Positions 1-9,196 are shown, counted from the stretch's first letter. The stretch: 64,000 nucleotides of DNA from Sphingobacterium sp. PCS056 (GCF_023273895.1 NZ_CP096883.1:3224001-3288000); one strand, 5' to 3'. The notes: generated by a model not told the origin, from the sequence alone. Numbers and translations are program-made.

Positions 1-1476
1 GCTGCTTTAAAGGAAGTAGAACTTGGTAGGCTAGATCCTGAAATGGATGTGAACACATATTTGATATCTTGGAAAGTTCCCGATAATGAATGGACAAAAA
101 CGAAAAAAGTCACGCTTAAAAATATGCTGAGCCATACTGCTGGATTCACTGTAAGCGGATTTCCCGGTTATACAATAAAAGATCCAATTCCCACAGCAGT
201 TCAAGTATTGAATGGCGAAAAACCCTCTAATACGCCTATGGTTTTTGTTGATAAAATTCCTAGTACTAATTTTCGATATTCAGGAGGTGGATATACCGTG
301 ATGCAGCAAATGCTTGTGGATATTGAACAGAAGGACTTTACAACCATAATGCGTGAAAAAGTGCTCTTACCTCTTCATATGAAAAACAGTACTTTTGCAC
401 AACCACTTCCACCATCTATTGCTCAGTTTGCAGCAACAGCCTACAGCGCAGACGGAAAACGAGTGGAAGGTAGATATCATATCTATCCGGAGCAGGCTGC
501 TGCAGGTTTGTGGTCTACTGCAGAAGATTATGCCAAATTTGTCATTGATATTCAAAATACATTGAGCGGCAAAAGCAATGTCATTATTTCCAAAAAGACG
601 GCTGAGCAATTTACTAGTCCTTTCATACAATCATTTATAGGCTTAGGCATTTTTCTTGAAAATTATGACGGCGAGATGTATGTTTCCCATGGTGGCTGGA
701 ATGAAGGGTTCAGTAGCAGTTTTATTGGTAGTAAAACAAGTGGTGACGGAGTTGTAGTGCTTACGAATACCAACAAGCCTCTGTTTATCAATGAACTCGT
801 CCGTTCCGTTGCTTTAACATACAGTTGGCCTAATTATATGGCACCTGCTCATAAAATTTTACCTTTAACCCAACAAGATCTAAATTCCTATTTAGGAAGA
901 TACAAGTATGATCAGTATGGGTTTATCAAAGTATATAAAGAAAATGGTAAACTGATGGCTGTTCAGAACTTAAATGATCCTACAGAACTGATTAAAGTTG
1001 GAGAAAATACATTCGCGATGCGCGACTGGAATTTTAAGGTGAGTTTTGTACAAGATACCATCTCAGGAAAGAAAGAACTCATACAGACGTTGGCTGATCA
1101 AACTATCCGGTCTAAAAATCCAAAATTAGTTAAAGATGAAATTGTACCCCTGGAATTAATTTTAGAAGGTCATTTTGAAAAGGCTTTACAAGCTTATCAA
1201 AGAGCAAAAAAAGAGGATAGTAATCATGAACAACTTTCAGAAGGGTTTCTGAATAGTATGGGATATGTACTGCTCCATCGGAATAAGACTGATCAAGCTA
1301 TTGATCTTTTTAGAGTCAATACACACTTATATCCCAATAGTGAAAATGCATATGACAGCTTGGGAGAAGCTTATTTAAAAGCCGGTAATAAAAATAAAGC
1401 AAAGCAGAGTTATCAACAGTTAATTAAAATCAATCCTAAAAACGAACGTGCTACTCAGGTTTTACAAACGCTATAA
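1..1476 (+). CDS. Serine hydrolase (class C beta-lactamase/penicillin-binding family) with C-terminal TPRs, 5' truncated by window edge
   Basis: The frame is open from base 1, 14 codons before the first visible Met at 43, so the true N-terminus with signal peptide and the SxxK nucleophile motif lies outside the window. What remains shows the family's LSHTAGF block (near base 130), a YSGGGY motif (near 275) that fits the Y-x-[NS] element, and HGGWNEGF (near 690) in place of the KTG/HxG motif. The last 80 or so residues (bases 1240-1470) form about two tetratricopeptide repeats (AYDSLGEAYLKAGNKNKAK). This hydrolase-plus-TPR layout is common in Bacteroidota periplasmic serine hydrolases. Substrate cannot be told; an esterase or D-aminopeptidase role is as likely as beta-lactam hydrolysis. 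Confidence 0.88.
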   Translation, partial: AALKEVELGRLDPEMDVNTYLISWKVPDNEWTKTKKVTLKNMLSHTAGFTVSGFPGYTIKDPIPTAVQVLNGEKPSNTPMVFVDKIPSTNFRYSGGGYTVMQQMLVDIEQKDFTTIMREKVLLPLHMKNSTFAQPLPPSIAQFAATAYSADGKRVEGRYHIYPEQAAAGLWSTAEDYAKFVIDIQNTLSGKSNVIISKKTAEQFTSPFIQSFIGLGIFLENYDGEMYVSHGGWNEGFSSSFIGSKTSGDGVVVLTNTNKPLFINELVRSVALTYSWPNYMAPAHKILPLTQQDLNSYLGRYKYDQYGFIKVYKENGKLMAVQNLNDPTELIKVGENTFAMRDWNFKVSFVQDTISGKKELIQTLADQTIRSKNPKLVKDEIVPLELILEGHFEKALQAYQRAKKEDSNHEQLSEGFLNSMGYVLLHRNKTDQAIDLFRVNTHLYPNSENAYDSLGEAYLKAGNKNKAKQSYQQLIKINPKNERATQVLQTL

Positions 1477-1777
1477 TAAAAAAAAACAAAAAATATAGCA
1501 ACTCATGTGATGACTCTCAGTGAAGAAATATAAAAGATATGTGGATGTACCATTCATGGACATTTTTTGGACTTGAAAAACCTTTTGTAAGACACTTTGC
1601 AGTCGCTATTCGATACTATTGATAAATAAAAGTTTAGCGATATTTTATCCATGATTTTTTGAATAAGCAAAAAGTAAGAATTTATTCAGCAGCTCGCTAC
1701 TGTATAGGACTACTGCCTTACGATAACGAGTAAACAAGTCTCTACAAATTCAAAAAAAATAGAAATATGAGAAACAG
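1477..1777. other. Intergenic stretch, no gene seen
   Basis: AT-rich spacer between the serine hydrolase and the bestrophin-like gene. Only very short open frames (27 codons or fewer) are present and none resembles a protein I know. No clear terminator hairpin was found. Confidence 0.5.
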
Positions 1778-2698
1778 ATGCCAAGAATCATTGTTTATCA
1801 TAATATGATACTAAACTCGTCTAAGATTCCCTTACGTTATATGTTTAACAAAGTAAAAAAGGAAATCACTTTGGTCGCCATTATTGGCTTAATCTTTAAT
1901 GCCTTTACTTATGTATTGGAAGATAGGCTTCCCGATATGCCATTGGGGGTTCCTGCATTTTTAGGAACAGCGATATCGGTTTTATTATCTTTCAAAATGA
2001 GTCAATCCTATGAACGATGGTGGGAAGCCCGAAAGATCTGGGGCGCTATTGTCAACGATTCTCGGTCACTTGTCATCCAGTTACAGGGCTATCTTGATGC
2101 CGAATATGCAAGCGTTATAAAGGAAATAGCATACAAGCAGATTGCTTGGTGTTATGCATTAGGGGATTCTCTTCGCGGTCTCAATCCTCTTGCTAGACCA
2201 TTGGAACTGACACAGGATGAAATCGATTTACTTCAACACCATAAAAATGTGCCATTGGCAATCACCCAATTACAGGCACTCACGATCAAGAAATTATCAG
2301 AGAAGCAAGCTATGCACGAGTTTTACCGTGTTCAGTTGGATCAGACCTTAGTGCGTCTGGTAGATGCTATGGGTAGGGCCGAACGTATCAACACTACTGT
2401 TTTCCCAGTTACTTACCGGCTTTTCCTGCACGGAGCGATATATCTTTTTTTAATCACTTTATCGATAGCCATACAGGATGTAAGTCCGATTTTCGAGATT
2501 CCACTATTAGTTCTTATCGCAGCCTTGTTTTTCCTTGCTGATAAGACAGCATATAATCTTCAGGATCCCTTTCGTAATCGACAAAGTGACACACCAGTAA
2601 CCGCCATAGCCCGGAACATCGAGATCAATATTAAGCAATTGCTTGGAGAAGAAGATATTCCAGAGCCATTGAAACCAAAGACATTTTTTATTCTCTAG
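1778..2698 (+). CDS. Bestrophin-family (UPF0187) membrane channel
   Basis: The 306-aa product has the bacterial bestrophin layout: a first hydrophobic segment near residues 33-47 (VAIIGLIFNAFTYVL), a second near 58-75 followed at once by the family signature SFKMSQSYERWWEARKIWG, a long soluble helical middle, and two closing hydrophobic segments near 213-255 (IYLFLITLSIAI, LLVLIAALFFLAD). Bacterial homologues form pentameric channels in the inner membrane. The start is uncertain: an internal ATG at 1805 would give 297 aa and sits closer to conserved sequence. It stands alone, with a hairpin at 2829-2864 ending it. Confidence 0.85.
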   Translation: MPRIIVYHNMILNSSKIPLRYMFNKVKKEITLVAIIGLIFNAFTYVLEDRLPDMPLGVPAFLGTAISVLLSFKMSQSYERWWEARKIWGAIVNDSRSLVIQLQGYLDAEYASVIKEIAYKQIAWCYALGDSLRGLNPLARPLELTQDEIDLLQHHKNVPLAITQLQALTIKKLSEKQAMHEFYRVQLDQTLVRLVDAMGRAERINTTVFPVTYRLFLHGAIYLFLITLSIAIQDVSPIFEIPLLVLIAALFFLADKTAYNLQDPFRNRQSDTPVTAIARNIEINIKQLLGEEDIPEPLKPKTFFIL

Positions 2699-2828
2699 TT
2701 TTTTTGGTAGAAAAGCAGTTTATTATCAGTATATTAAAGAAAGGGTTAGGAATTACAATTGTTTAGTTGAAGGTGAGTTTAATCAGTGAAAAAGATATCT
2801 TTGAATCCTACATGATCATAAATCTGAG

Positions 2829-2864
2829 CAACTCCCATTATATAAAGATAAGTAATGGGAGTTG
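2829..2864. terminator. Bidirectional terminator hairpin between convergent genes
   Basis: Perfect 12-bp arms (2829-2840 and 2853-2864, CAACTCCCATTA and its complement) with a 12-nt loop, followed by T-rich sequence on the + side. It lies between the bestrophin gene (+) and the acetyltransferase (-), so it can serve both. Confidence 0.75.
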
Positions 2865-2886
2865 TTATTTCATTTATTGTATTGAT

Positions 2887-3366
2887 TTATAATTTAACTT
2901 TTATCTGATAAATTCTAGTTTCCTCTTCCCAGGGATGGTATCCCTGACCAATATAGTCAAATCCTAATTTTTCATAGTATCCGATATGGTCCGTGCAGAG
3001 ATTTAAATAGGTAAAACCAAAATTTCTTGTATCTGTTTTTGCTCGATCAATGATTAGGTTGCCATAATTGTGGCCCCTATATTTTTCATCAATAAATAGT
3101 GCGCAAAGCCATGGATATAAATCCATTCGGCTAATGAAATCGTTTGTAATCAATCCTGCACAACCGATTATTTCATTTTCTTTCTCTAACAAATACCATT
3201 GAGGTAATGGTTGTTCTGCGTCTATACAATTTGTTATGCAATCTTCATAAATAATTGGTAATACTTCAGACCAACTGTTTTGTAAGTATTGTATGGCTTT
3301 CTCCTTATATTCTGGATTTTCTCTAACAGAAATTACGTTCATTTGTTTGATTTTTATGATAAACAA
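2887..3366 (-). CDS. GNAT-family N-acetyltransferase
   Basis: The product (159 aa from the first Met, 151 aa from the likelier Met at 3342) shows the GNAT acetyl-CoA-binding core: the beta4 strand LCALFIDEKYRGHNYGNLII contains the R/Q-x-x-G-x-G/A motif as RGHNYG, and the C-terminal GYYEKLGFDYIGQG is the usual beta5-alpha4 end (YEKLGF). Upstream, ENEIIGCAGLI is the beta2-beta3 hairpin. The acceptor substrate cannot be predicted. The shorter start is preferred because residues 1-8 are not family-like. It is a single gene, convergent with the bestrophin gene. Confidence 0.85.
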   Translation of the reverse strand: MFIIKIKQMNVISVRENPEYKEKAIQYLQNSWSEVLPIIYEDCITNCIDAEQPLPQWYLLEKENEIIGCAGLITNDFISRMDLYPWLCALFIDEKYRGHNYGNLIIDRAKTDTRNFGFTYLNLCTDHIGYYEKLGFDYIGQGYHPWEEETRIYQIKVKL

Positions 3367-3669
3367 AGAGTAGCATAGCTATCCTTTAATATGCTCTATT
3401 GATGTTGTTCGTTCGATAATTTTACGAGGATACTATTTATATTGTAGAACTAGAAAAGATTTCTATTTAATTATCAGTTTTTTTAATATTTCTTCCTTTA
3501 AGGCTCCGTTTAAATAAGACCCTATTTCTATTCAATAGATCATTATAGTGGGGCAAGTTTAATTATATTTTCCGTTAAAAAAAAGAAATCAATTGTAGAG
3601 AATTGCAGTAATGAACGAATTTCAGTAAGTGTCAGTTCAATTGTTTGACTTCGATTTTAATTAGAGAGT

Positions 3670-3963
3670 TAATACATTGAACATTAAAAAGGACTGTAAA
3701 TACCACTTATCAGCAAATTATCGATATCAAACATATTGCTTCTTACGAAAGTATAGAAAGCATATATAATATGCGTTATTTTACAGGAAGACTATATGTC
3801 GCTTATAGCCGGATCTGAAGATAGTACAAGAAAACAGTTAGAGATAATTCAGGAGCAATACGGTATCGAAATTCGTAAATTTATTACCTATTCAACTAAC
3901 TTCGTCAAATGGATCATCATCTTCCTACTTTTGTATGAAAAAACTAGGAAGATGATATTATAA
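3670..3963 (+). pseudogene. Possible decayed small gene, two overlapping frames, unrecognised
   Basis: One frame (to about 3826) reads ...YESIESIYNMRYFTGRLYVAYSRI then stops. A second frame continues across the stop as EDSTRKQLEIIQEQYGIEIRKF and runs to TAA at 3961-3963, overlapping a hairpin. The two halves read as one protein-like sequence with a frame change near 3826, which suggests a small or remnant gene. I do not recognise the family. Chance open frames in AT-rich DNA remain a real alternative. Confidence 0.25.
3916..3956. terminator. Terminator-like hairpin
   Basis: Perfect 12-bp arms (3916-3927 and 3945-3956, ATCATCTTCCTA and its complement) around a 17-nt loop, placed just beyond the 3' end (3990) of the - strand zinc-ribbon gene. 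It could also end a transcript of the possible remnant gene on the + strand. Confidence 0.6.
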
Positions 3964-3989
3964 ATCCAATTTTGTTGATGCAAAATGAT

Positions 3990-4352
3990 CTAATGCCAAT
4001 CAAAGTAGCAGTGTTTACACTGTCTTGCTAGCGGAGTTCTTGCCAACTTGCCACATTTTGGGCAATTGTTAAAAGTAATTTGTGAATGATGGTGAGCCAA
4101 GATACGTTCGGCAGTATTTTTATAAAATTTTTCCGATCCATCACGGATGAGTGATAAAGCTATACGATCTTTAGTAAGCCAACCAGTTTTAAGGTAGATC
4201 TTCTTCATTTTATCCAAATCCTTATTTCCTTCAAGTTTCAATAATGAATGTATATGCTTATAAGCTAATTTCTCATGTGGAGACATCAGATGAAGATAAT
4301 GGGTAATTACATAGTTTTGAGTATCTTGATCTATCATAATTTTAAACATCAA
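3990..4352 (-). CDS. Conserved hypothetical protein with C-terminal zinc ribbon
   Basis: A 120-aa product, or 114 aa from the second Met cluster (MIDQDTQNYV at 4334), which I prefer. Most of the chain is predicted helical and charged. The last 25 residues carry CPKCGKLARTPLARQCKHC, two CxxC knuckles spaced as in a zinc ribbon. This suggests binding to nucleic acid or another protein, but the role is unknown. It is transcribed alone. The frame upstream on the same strand (4349-4561) has no protein-like features and is not counted. Confidence 0.6.
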   Translation of the reverse strand: MMFKIMIDQDTQNYVITHYLHLMSPHEKLAYKHIHSLLKLEGNKDLDKMKKIYLKTGWLTKDRIALSLIRDGSEKFYKNTAERILAHHHSQITFNNCPKCGKLARTPLARQCKHCYFDWH

Positions 4353-4691
4353 TTACCATCTAGTGTGGAGGTTATTATATTATAATTAATAGTTAGCAGG
4401 TTGATTGAAAAAACACCATTACATTTTTTGTTGTTTCCTTTCGATTGGATCCTACGCATTTTCAATGATTTGTCATTGGTAATAGCGATAGTTAAATAAT
4501 GAATATAAAAAAAGGAAATAAGTTCTTTTTTTATTTGACAAATACATTTATCTAAAATCATATGATAGGCTTCTATATGGTCTGTAAATATAATAAGGAA
4601 TAATTAATAATCCGCAAACATCTCCAAATAAAACAAGCTAAAAATAATAGTAATTATATGCTAATATAGTTAGTTTTATTATCTATCTTTG

Positions 4692-4767
4692 AATATTGAA
4701 TAAGGATGAACACTATATAAGATAATCGGTTGCTCAATATTCTTACGTGTTCATCCTGTTCAATATT
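4692..4767. repeat. Long imperfect inverted repeat
   Basis: Arm 4692-4713 (AATATTGAATAAGGATGAACAC) is mirrored at 4747-4767 with a single unpaired base, around a 33-nt loop. The last part of the loop repeats the CAATATT end motif. It sits 55 bp upstream of the small gene at 4823 and far from any 3' end, and lacks a T-run, so an ordinary terminator does not fit well. It may be a regulatory hairpin or the relic of a small non-autonomous element. Confidence 0.6.
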
Positions 4768-4822
4768 GGATTAAAACAGGGGAAGTTCTATAATTAATCT
4801 ATTAATTTTAAAAGCTAAACAG

Positions 4823-5065
4823 ATGAATTTAAAGCAAATACAACAAGAATATATCACTAAACATCCTACAGCTGTAAAAGTAAATACTAAAGGAAAAGCT
4901 CAGTTATCCTTTCAACAGGTTGCTGGCATCCGTGAGTCCGCTTTTAGTATTTCCAAGCTATTTACCATTAGCGAAGGCGAGCAGGTGATTAGACAAGGTT
5001 TTGCTCGTTGGCCAGATATGATAGCAGGAGAGTTGGAGTTACTCAACAAGAGATTGGTGGATTAG
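4823..5065 (+). CDS. Small hypothetical protein (80 aa)
   Basis: Begins MNLKQIQQEYITKHPTAVKV and ends ELELLNKRLVD. It is charged, soluble and mostly helical by eye, with no signal peptide or known motif. The composition is protein-like rather than low-complexity, which supports a real gene. It lies downstream of a long inverted repeat and convergent with a dehydrogenase gene, with about 40 bp between the ends. Function unknown. Confidence 0.5.
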   Translation: MNLKQIQQEYITKHPTAVKVNTKGKAQLSFQQVAGIRESAFSISKLFTISEGEQVIRQGFARWPDMIAGELELLNKRLVD

Positions 5066-5108
5066 TAATTAATTCACCTTCTTTGAACCTTTCTTAGGCG
5101 TGCATTTG

Positions 5109-5837
5109 TTATAAATTAAAATCATTCATAGCCGGCATATTGATTTCCTTTACACAACTAGCATTAGAAGTTGATATGATAAATTTCAATGCATTAATCA
5201 CATCTTGTAAAGGAATTAGGTTTCCATCAGTTTTTTCTATTACAGTTTCTATACTTTCACCATTGTCAAATTCGGTTGCTAAATAACCTAAGTTTAATAT
5301 GGAAACCCCAATTTTATACTCACGAAGATTCTCTCTCAATGAATGTACTATACCTCTTAATGCGAACTTAGTCGCGGCAAAAGTTACTTCTTTTCCATTA
5401 TTGTTATCTAGTCCCCAAGTTGAGCCAATTAGAATTATTTTGGCGTTGTCAGATTGTTTTAAATTTTCAATTACTGATTTAATATTCAAAATACAGGATG
5501 TGATATTTGTATTTATCAAAGTAGATATTTCTGATTCAGAATTTTCTTCAAAACTATAGCTTTCTGTAAAAGCATTACTTTCCCATATTCCAACATTATA
5601 AATGAAGTAATCTACTTTTTTATCCCCTACATTCGCTTTTATAATCTCTGACGATTTTTTTGGGTTTGACAGGTCCGTGCTAATCCACTTGATATTCATT
5701 TTTTCGTGTAAATAGTCTGGTTTACTTCTTGAAATTCCCAATACTTCATCATTTTCATTGGGTAAGCATTTAGTAATTGCTTTTCCCAGACCTTTACTTA
5801 TTCCAAATATTAAATAAGTTTTTATTTCCGCTTTCAA
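5109..5837 (-). CDS. Short-chain dehydrogenase/reductase-like protein lacking the catalytic tyrosine
   Basis: The 242-aa chain has the classical SDR cofactor site GISKGLGKAI (residues 13-22, TGxxxGxG variant), an NNAG-like element read as YNVGIWES, and the serine-bearing strand IILIGSTWG. The active-site segment reads VTFAATKFALRG, so the invariant Tyr of YxxxK is Phe (residue 153; codon TTT at 5379-5381) while the Lys remains. Known SDR chemistry needs that Tyr, so this protein may be inactive as a redox enzyme and act as a binding or regulatory protein, or may use another residue. The gene is single. Confidence 0.75.
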   Translation of the reverse strand: MKAEIKTYLIFGISKGLGKAITKCLPNENDEVLGISRSKPDYLHEKMNIKWISTDLSNPKKSSEIIKANVGDKKVDYFIYNVGIWESNAFTESYSFEENSESEISTLINTNITSCILNIKSVIENLKQSDNAKIILIGSTWGLDNNNGKEVTFAATKFALRGIVHSLRENLREYKIGVSILNLGYLATEFDNGESIETVIEKTDGNLIPLQDVINALKFIISTSNASCVKEINMPAMNDFNL

Positions 5838-6070
5838 ATTCTTCTACTTTTAAGGATGATCTCCGTCTTGTCGCACCATTGTATTCAGATGTACTTGGCA
5901 GTGCGGACGGTTTTGACTAAAATACAAAATTTAAATATAAGAGCTTCACTTGAAAATTTGCATAACTGGATCCAATTGAATTATCTTTTTTCAATTGCAC
6001 ATCTACCGATGAAATGTAGAGTATCATTAGAGGAGATTCGTATTAACTTAAATAAAATTTATGGCTCAGA

Positions 6071-6271
6071 TTATAATAGATCACCAGCAAATCCAGTATA
6101 ATTCTTAATAGAACATTTATCAAACTTACCTGAACCTGGGGGAGCGATAACGTGTAAATGTCCATCAGTTAAATGATTGTCTAATTCGTCAAGCACACGT
6201 TGTTGGTATTTTCTCCAACTGTATTTAAATTTTATGTCTTTAGGATATTCTGTCCATGTATCGGTAAGTTT
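6071..6271 (-). pseudogene. Fragment of a DEAD/DEAH-box helicase-family gene
   Basis: The minus strand is open for 66 codons. It reads YSWRKYQQRVLDELDNHL, then HLHVIAPPGSGK, which is the Q-motif region and Walker A (motif I) of superfamily 2 helicases of restriction/repair type. The expected Thr and motif Ia are absent: after GSGK the sequence turns into unrelated residues and stops at 6071. In-frame TAA at 6272-6274 closes it upstream. So only the N-terminal stub of a much larger gene (normally over 500 aa) is left, a sign of past insertion or deletion here. Confidence 0.7.
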
Positions 6272-6293
6272 TTAAAAGCCGTAGTATGAAATA

Positions 6294-7127
6294 TTATTGT
6301 CCAACGTTATCTGTCCTAAGTTTGTTCAGTAATTCAGTTGGCGCATAGCCATAGTGTTTTTTAAAGGCGTATGAAAAGTGCGACAGGTTCTCAAAGCCTG
6401 TTTCATAACAGACATCAATGGGACGTTTCTGTTTTTCCGTAAATTGGTAATGCGCCAGTTCTAGCCTTTTTTGAGTGAGCCAGCGTTGTGGCGTTGTATG
6501 GAACGCTTTGCTGAAGTCTCTTTTAAATGTCGTCAGGCTTCTTCCGGTCAGGTAACCGAATTTTGCAAGAGGAAGGTTAAACATAAAGTTTTTCTCCATA
6601 TATCCGGTCAGATCAATTTTTCCAGGTTCTTCAAAATTAGCCAGTATATGGTCTATGCTTTTATCAATTACCCTTAGAATACTAATGGCTTCTGTTATTT
6701 TTAATGTTGCAATATGTTCTGGTAGTTCTTTGATATCAAAATACGGAATCAGGGAAGACAAACAACTTTCCAATAAAGGATCATTGCTAAAATGATAAAT
6801 TTTAGGCGACTCTAATGTTTTGGAAACTACATCCAGATGGGCATAAAAATCCCTTAATCTTGCAGTGGTCAGATGCATCACGACTGTCTTATGTGGTTTC
6901 CCGTCTATTGGATAATTGATGATGGTGGCTAACTGGTTTCTAGGAATAAGGAAAATATCGCCACCTTTAAACACATAATTGGCATCCGCTTGGACTATTT
7001 TTGTCTCACCTGAAATGAACCAGATCAACATGTGGTGCTCAAATAAAATGTCCGATTTAAAAAACTTATCCTCGTAACAAGAAAGCTTGAGATCATCCGT
7101 TATGTATTTTGCTTCGTATTCCATCAT
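6294..7127 (-). CDS. AraC-family transcriptional regulator
   Basis: A 277-aa protein (276 from the second Met). The N-terminal half is a cupin-like sensor typical of AraC proteins (GGDIFLIPRNQLATI around residues 51-65). The C-terminal hundred residues carry two helix-turn-helix motifs: LPLAKFGYLTGRSLTTFKRDF and RPIDVCYETGFENLSHFSYAFKKHYGYAPTE, the second being the strongly conserved AraC signature. It lies 221 bp downstream of an SDR gene on the same strand and may regulate it, which is inference from position. Confidence 0.9.
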   Translation of the reverse strand: MMEYEAKYITDDLKLSCYEDKFFKSDILFEHHMLIWFISGETKIVQADANYVFKGGDIFLIPRNQLATIINYPIDGKPHKTVVMHLTTARLRDFYAHLDVVSKTLESPKIYHFSNDPLLESCLSSLIPYFDIKELPEHIATLKITEAISILRVIDKSIDHILANFEEPGKIDLTGYMEKNFMFNLPLAKFGYLTGRSLTTFKRDFSKAFHTTPQRWLTQKRLELAHYQFTEKQKRPIDVCYETGFENLSHFSYAFKKHYGYAPTELLNKLRTDNVGQ

Positions 7128-7348
7128 CGTTTCTTATTGATTTTCCTAAGGGAAAAGATTACCTTAAAAATAAAAAATATAATTAATTTTTTTTGTAAAA
7201 GGCGGTATAAATTTTTGTTGATAGTAATAGACAGATGGTGTTCTACCGTTCTTTTAAAATTTTCTACCGCCTTACGATTATATTGATTATCTCCAGCTAA
7301 ATGACAACGATCTTATCTTCTAGCGCCTTCATATCTTTTACTTCGGTT

Positions 7349-8344
7349 TTAAATTATAGGAAAAGTGATACCGCTGGTTTCTTCACTCCATTTCCATAGT
7401 TGTTTGGCATTATCCTCATCCAGAGCGTATTGTTTTACTCCCGAAGATATTCCGCTGTCGGATGCCAGCGTGGCAATATCTGCATCTTCACAGTACACGC
7501 CTCCTATATTATCGAGCAACGACGTAGTCGCACACCATACTGTAGTTGCCGCCCCCTGCGGGATGGTTTTGAGTGAAGCCAATACCTCGGGAAGCATATT
7601 TCCCTTTTCATCCATAAAACCCATTTTTATAAACAGGTCCAATGGAGCTTCCCTTCCAAGTTCTGTCCCAGCTATAGAACCCGGATGCAGGCTATATGCT
7701 CGTACATTGAATGCTCTAGCTCGGTTATCTAGTTCTAGAGCAAATAAGTTGCTTGCAGTCTTTGATTGACCATAGGCCTGTAATGTTTCGTATTCACGGT
7801 TTTGAAAATTTGGATCATTGAAATCGAAGGTTCCAAAATGGTGACCGTGCGAAGATACATTAATGACTCTAGCACCATTTGCTTGTTTCAAAACAGGCCA
7901 CAGTTTTGATGTTAACTGGAATTGGGCAAGATAATTAGTAACCAGCTGCGATTCGATAGCACGGCTATCGTAGCGAAGTGGTACCCACATAATTCCCGCA
8001 TTGTTGATCAATAGGTGAAGCGGTCTGCCTGACGCTATAAATTTATCTGCAAATGCATAAATGGAAGAGGTATCCATTAAATCCATCTGCTCTATTTCCA
8101 CTTGGTCAATTCCTTTTAGATTCTGTTTTGCTTTTTCGATATCTCTTGCCGGTACAATAACGGTCGCCCCTGCAAGTGACAATGTCTTGGTCGTTTCTAG
8201 ACCAATACCAGTGTTACCACCTGTTACGATTGCTATTTTTCCTGTCAGGTCTATACCTTTAATCACGTCTGTTGCTGTTGATTTTGCATTGAAGCCAGAG
8301 CCTATTGGTTTTTGTAGTGCTCCCTGATAATTGTATTGTTCCAT
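7349..8344 (-). CDS. SDR-family oxidoreductase (retinol-dehydrogenase/WW-domain-oxidoreductase-like)
   Basis: A 331-aa classical SDR with a 30-residue N-terminal extension. The NAD(P) site is VTGGNTGIGLET (residues 41-52), NNAG is in LLINNAGIM, the catalytic Ser is in VINVSSHGH and the YxxxK motif is YGQSK. Length and the LHPGSI segment place it near retinol dehydrogenase-like SDRs, which reduce or oxidise small carbonyl compounds. The true substrate is unknown. A promoter box CAAATATA (TATATTTG on the minus strand) lies at 8375-8382. The AraC gene follows on the same strand. Confidence 0.88.
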   Translation of the reverse strand: MEQYNYQGALQKPIGSGFNAKSTATDVIKGIDLTGKIAIVTGGNTGIGLETTKTLSLAGATVIVPARDIEKAKQNLKGIDQVEIEQMDLMDTSSIYAFADKFIASGRPLHLLINNAGIMWVPLRYDSRAIESQLVTNYLAQFQLTSKLWPVLKQANGARVINVSSHGHHFGTFDFNDPNFQNREYETLQAYGQSKTASNLFALELDNRARAFNVRAYSLHPGSIAGTELGREAPLDLFIKMGFMDEKGNMLPEVLASLKTIPQGAATTVWCATTSLLDNIGGVYCEDADIATLASDSGISSGVKQYALDEDNAKQLWKWSEETSGITFPII

Positions 8345-8374
8345 TTTTTATAATTTTATTTGTTATTGTTGAAA

Positions 8375-8382
8375 CAAATATA
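8375..8382 (-). promoter_or_regulatory. Bacteroidota-type -7 box of the SDR gene
   Basis: Reads TATATTTG on the minus strand, an exact match to the TAnnTTTG consensus, 30 bp upstream of the ATG at 8344. No convincing -33 TTTG at ideal spacing was seen. Confidence 0.55.
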
Positions 8383-8923
8383 GATGGATGATTAAAAGCT
8401 AGGTTTGTTCAAACGTCCGAAGTCACTTTGCTTAAAGGTCCACTGTTATTTTTTAGTAGCTTATGCGGAGTTGTATGTTTTTTGTATAACTGCAATCCGG
8501 AGCCAGCTCTGTGAAGTTTGCTTCGAAGATCTCTTCGGGATTTTTCAGTGTGCCCTCTCGCAATTATGAGAATAAATTACATGCACTACATAAAAGCCTA
8601 ATGGACTATTTAAAGCAAAATACCCATAGCCACCGGGCAGACGCTGTTATAGACTTCAGCGTCAATATTGACGAACTCTCGGGCAAAGAAACCCACGATC
8701 GTTTATGATCACCGCTATCACCGTTTAAGTCTTTTTTTGTTAAGACTTAACATCAACTCCTCTGCAGAAATTACTGTAGTGTTATTCTATAATATTATCA
8801 TAACAGTTGTACTAGGAATTGTTTTGAATTTTTTAATTTGGTTATTTTATTTTGTTAATTAGTTGATTATGTGTATATTCATATAACCTTTCATAAAATA
8901 TGCACACGCAGAACTGCTGTGCT

Positions 8924-8951
8924 GCGAAGCCTCCCAACCTGGAGGCTTCGC
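8924..8951. repeat. GC-rich perfect hairpin
   Basis: Arms GCGAAGCCTCC (8924-8934) and GGAGGCTTCGC (8941-8951) pair perfectly over 11 bp with a 6-nt loop, and are far richer in G+C than the surroundings. No T-run follows, and no gene ends nearby, so it is not a standard terminator. The GAAGCC/GGCTTC core is related in sequence to the 11-bp repeats at 9290-9383. Confidence 0.65.
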
Positions 8952-9176
8952 TGTATAGTGTCCTCGTAACTGCTAATGAGGAAGAATGCAAATTTTTTCT
9001 TGTGTTGTTTCATAACCTTGTTTTTATTGGACAGATCGAAAGAAATTTTTGCCTTGGACGTTTATTATTCTTTTACTTAAGATGACTTTGACCGATTTCA
9101 TCCGACCTGCTATAACAAAGTTCAATAGCATTTTTTGTTATTTTTTGGGATTTGTAGCCCTATATTTTGTGAATTT

Positions 9177-9196
9177 ATACCCAATAATTTGGGTAT
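9177..9196. repeat. Palindrome ATACCCAA-N4-TTGGGTAT
   Basis: Perfect 8-bp arms around TAAT. The same arms recur with a 6-nt spacer at 32327-32348, so this may be a protein-binding site shared by two loci, or coincidence. Confidence 0.45.

Noticed and set aside
4349..4561. 70-codon minus-strand frame upstream of the zinc-ribbon gene
   Set aside because: AT-rich codons, no motif, overlaps the neighbouring gene start; likely chance.
5856..6101. 81-codon + strand frame next to the helicase fragment
   Set aside because: No protein-like pattern; its end overlaps the helicase stub on the other strand, which reads far better as protein.
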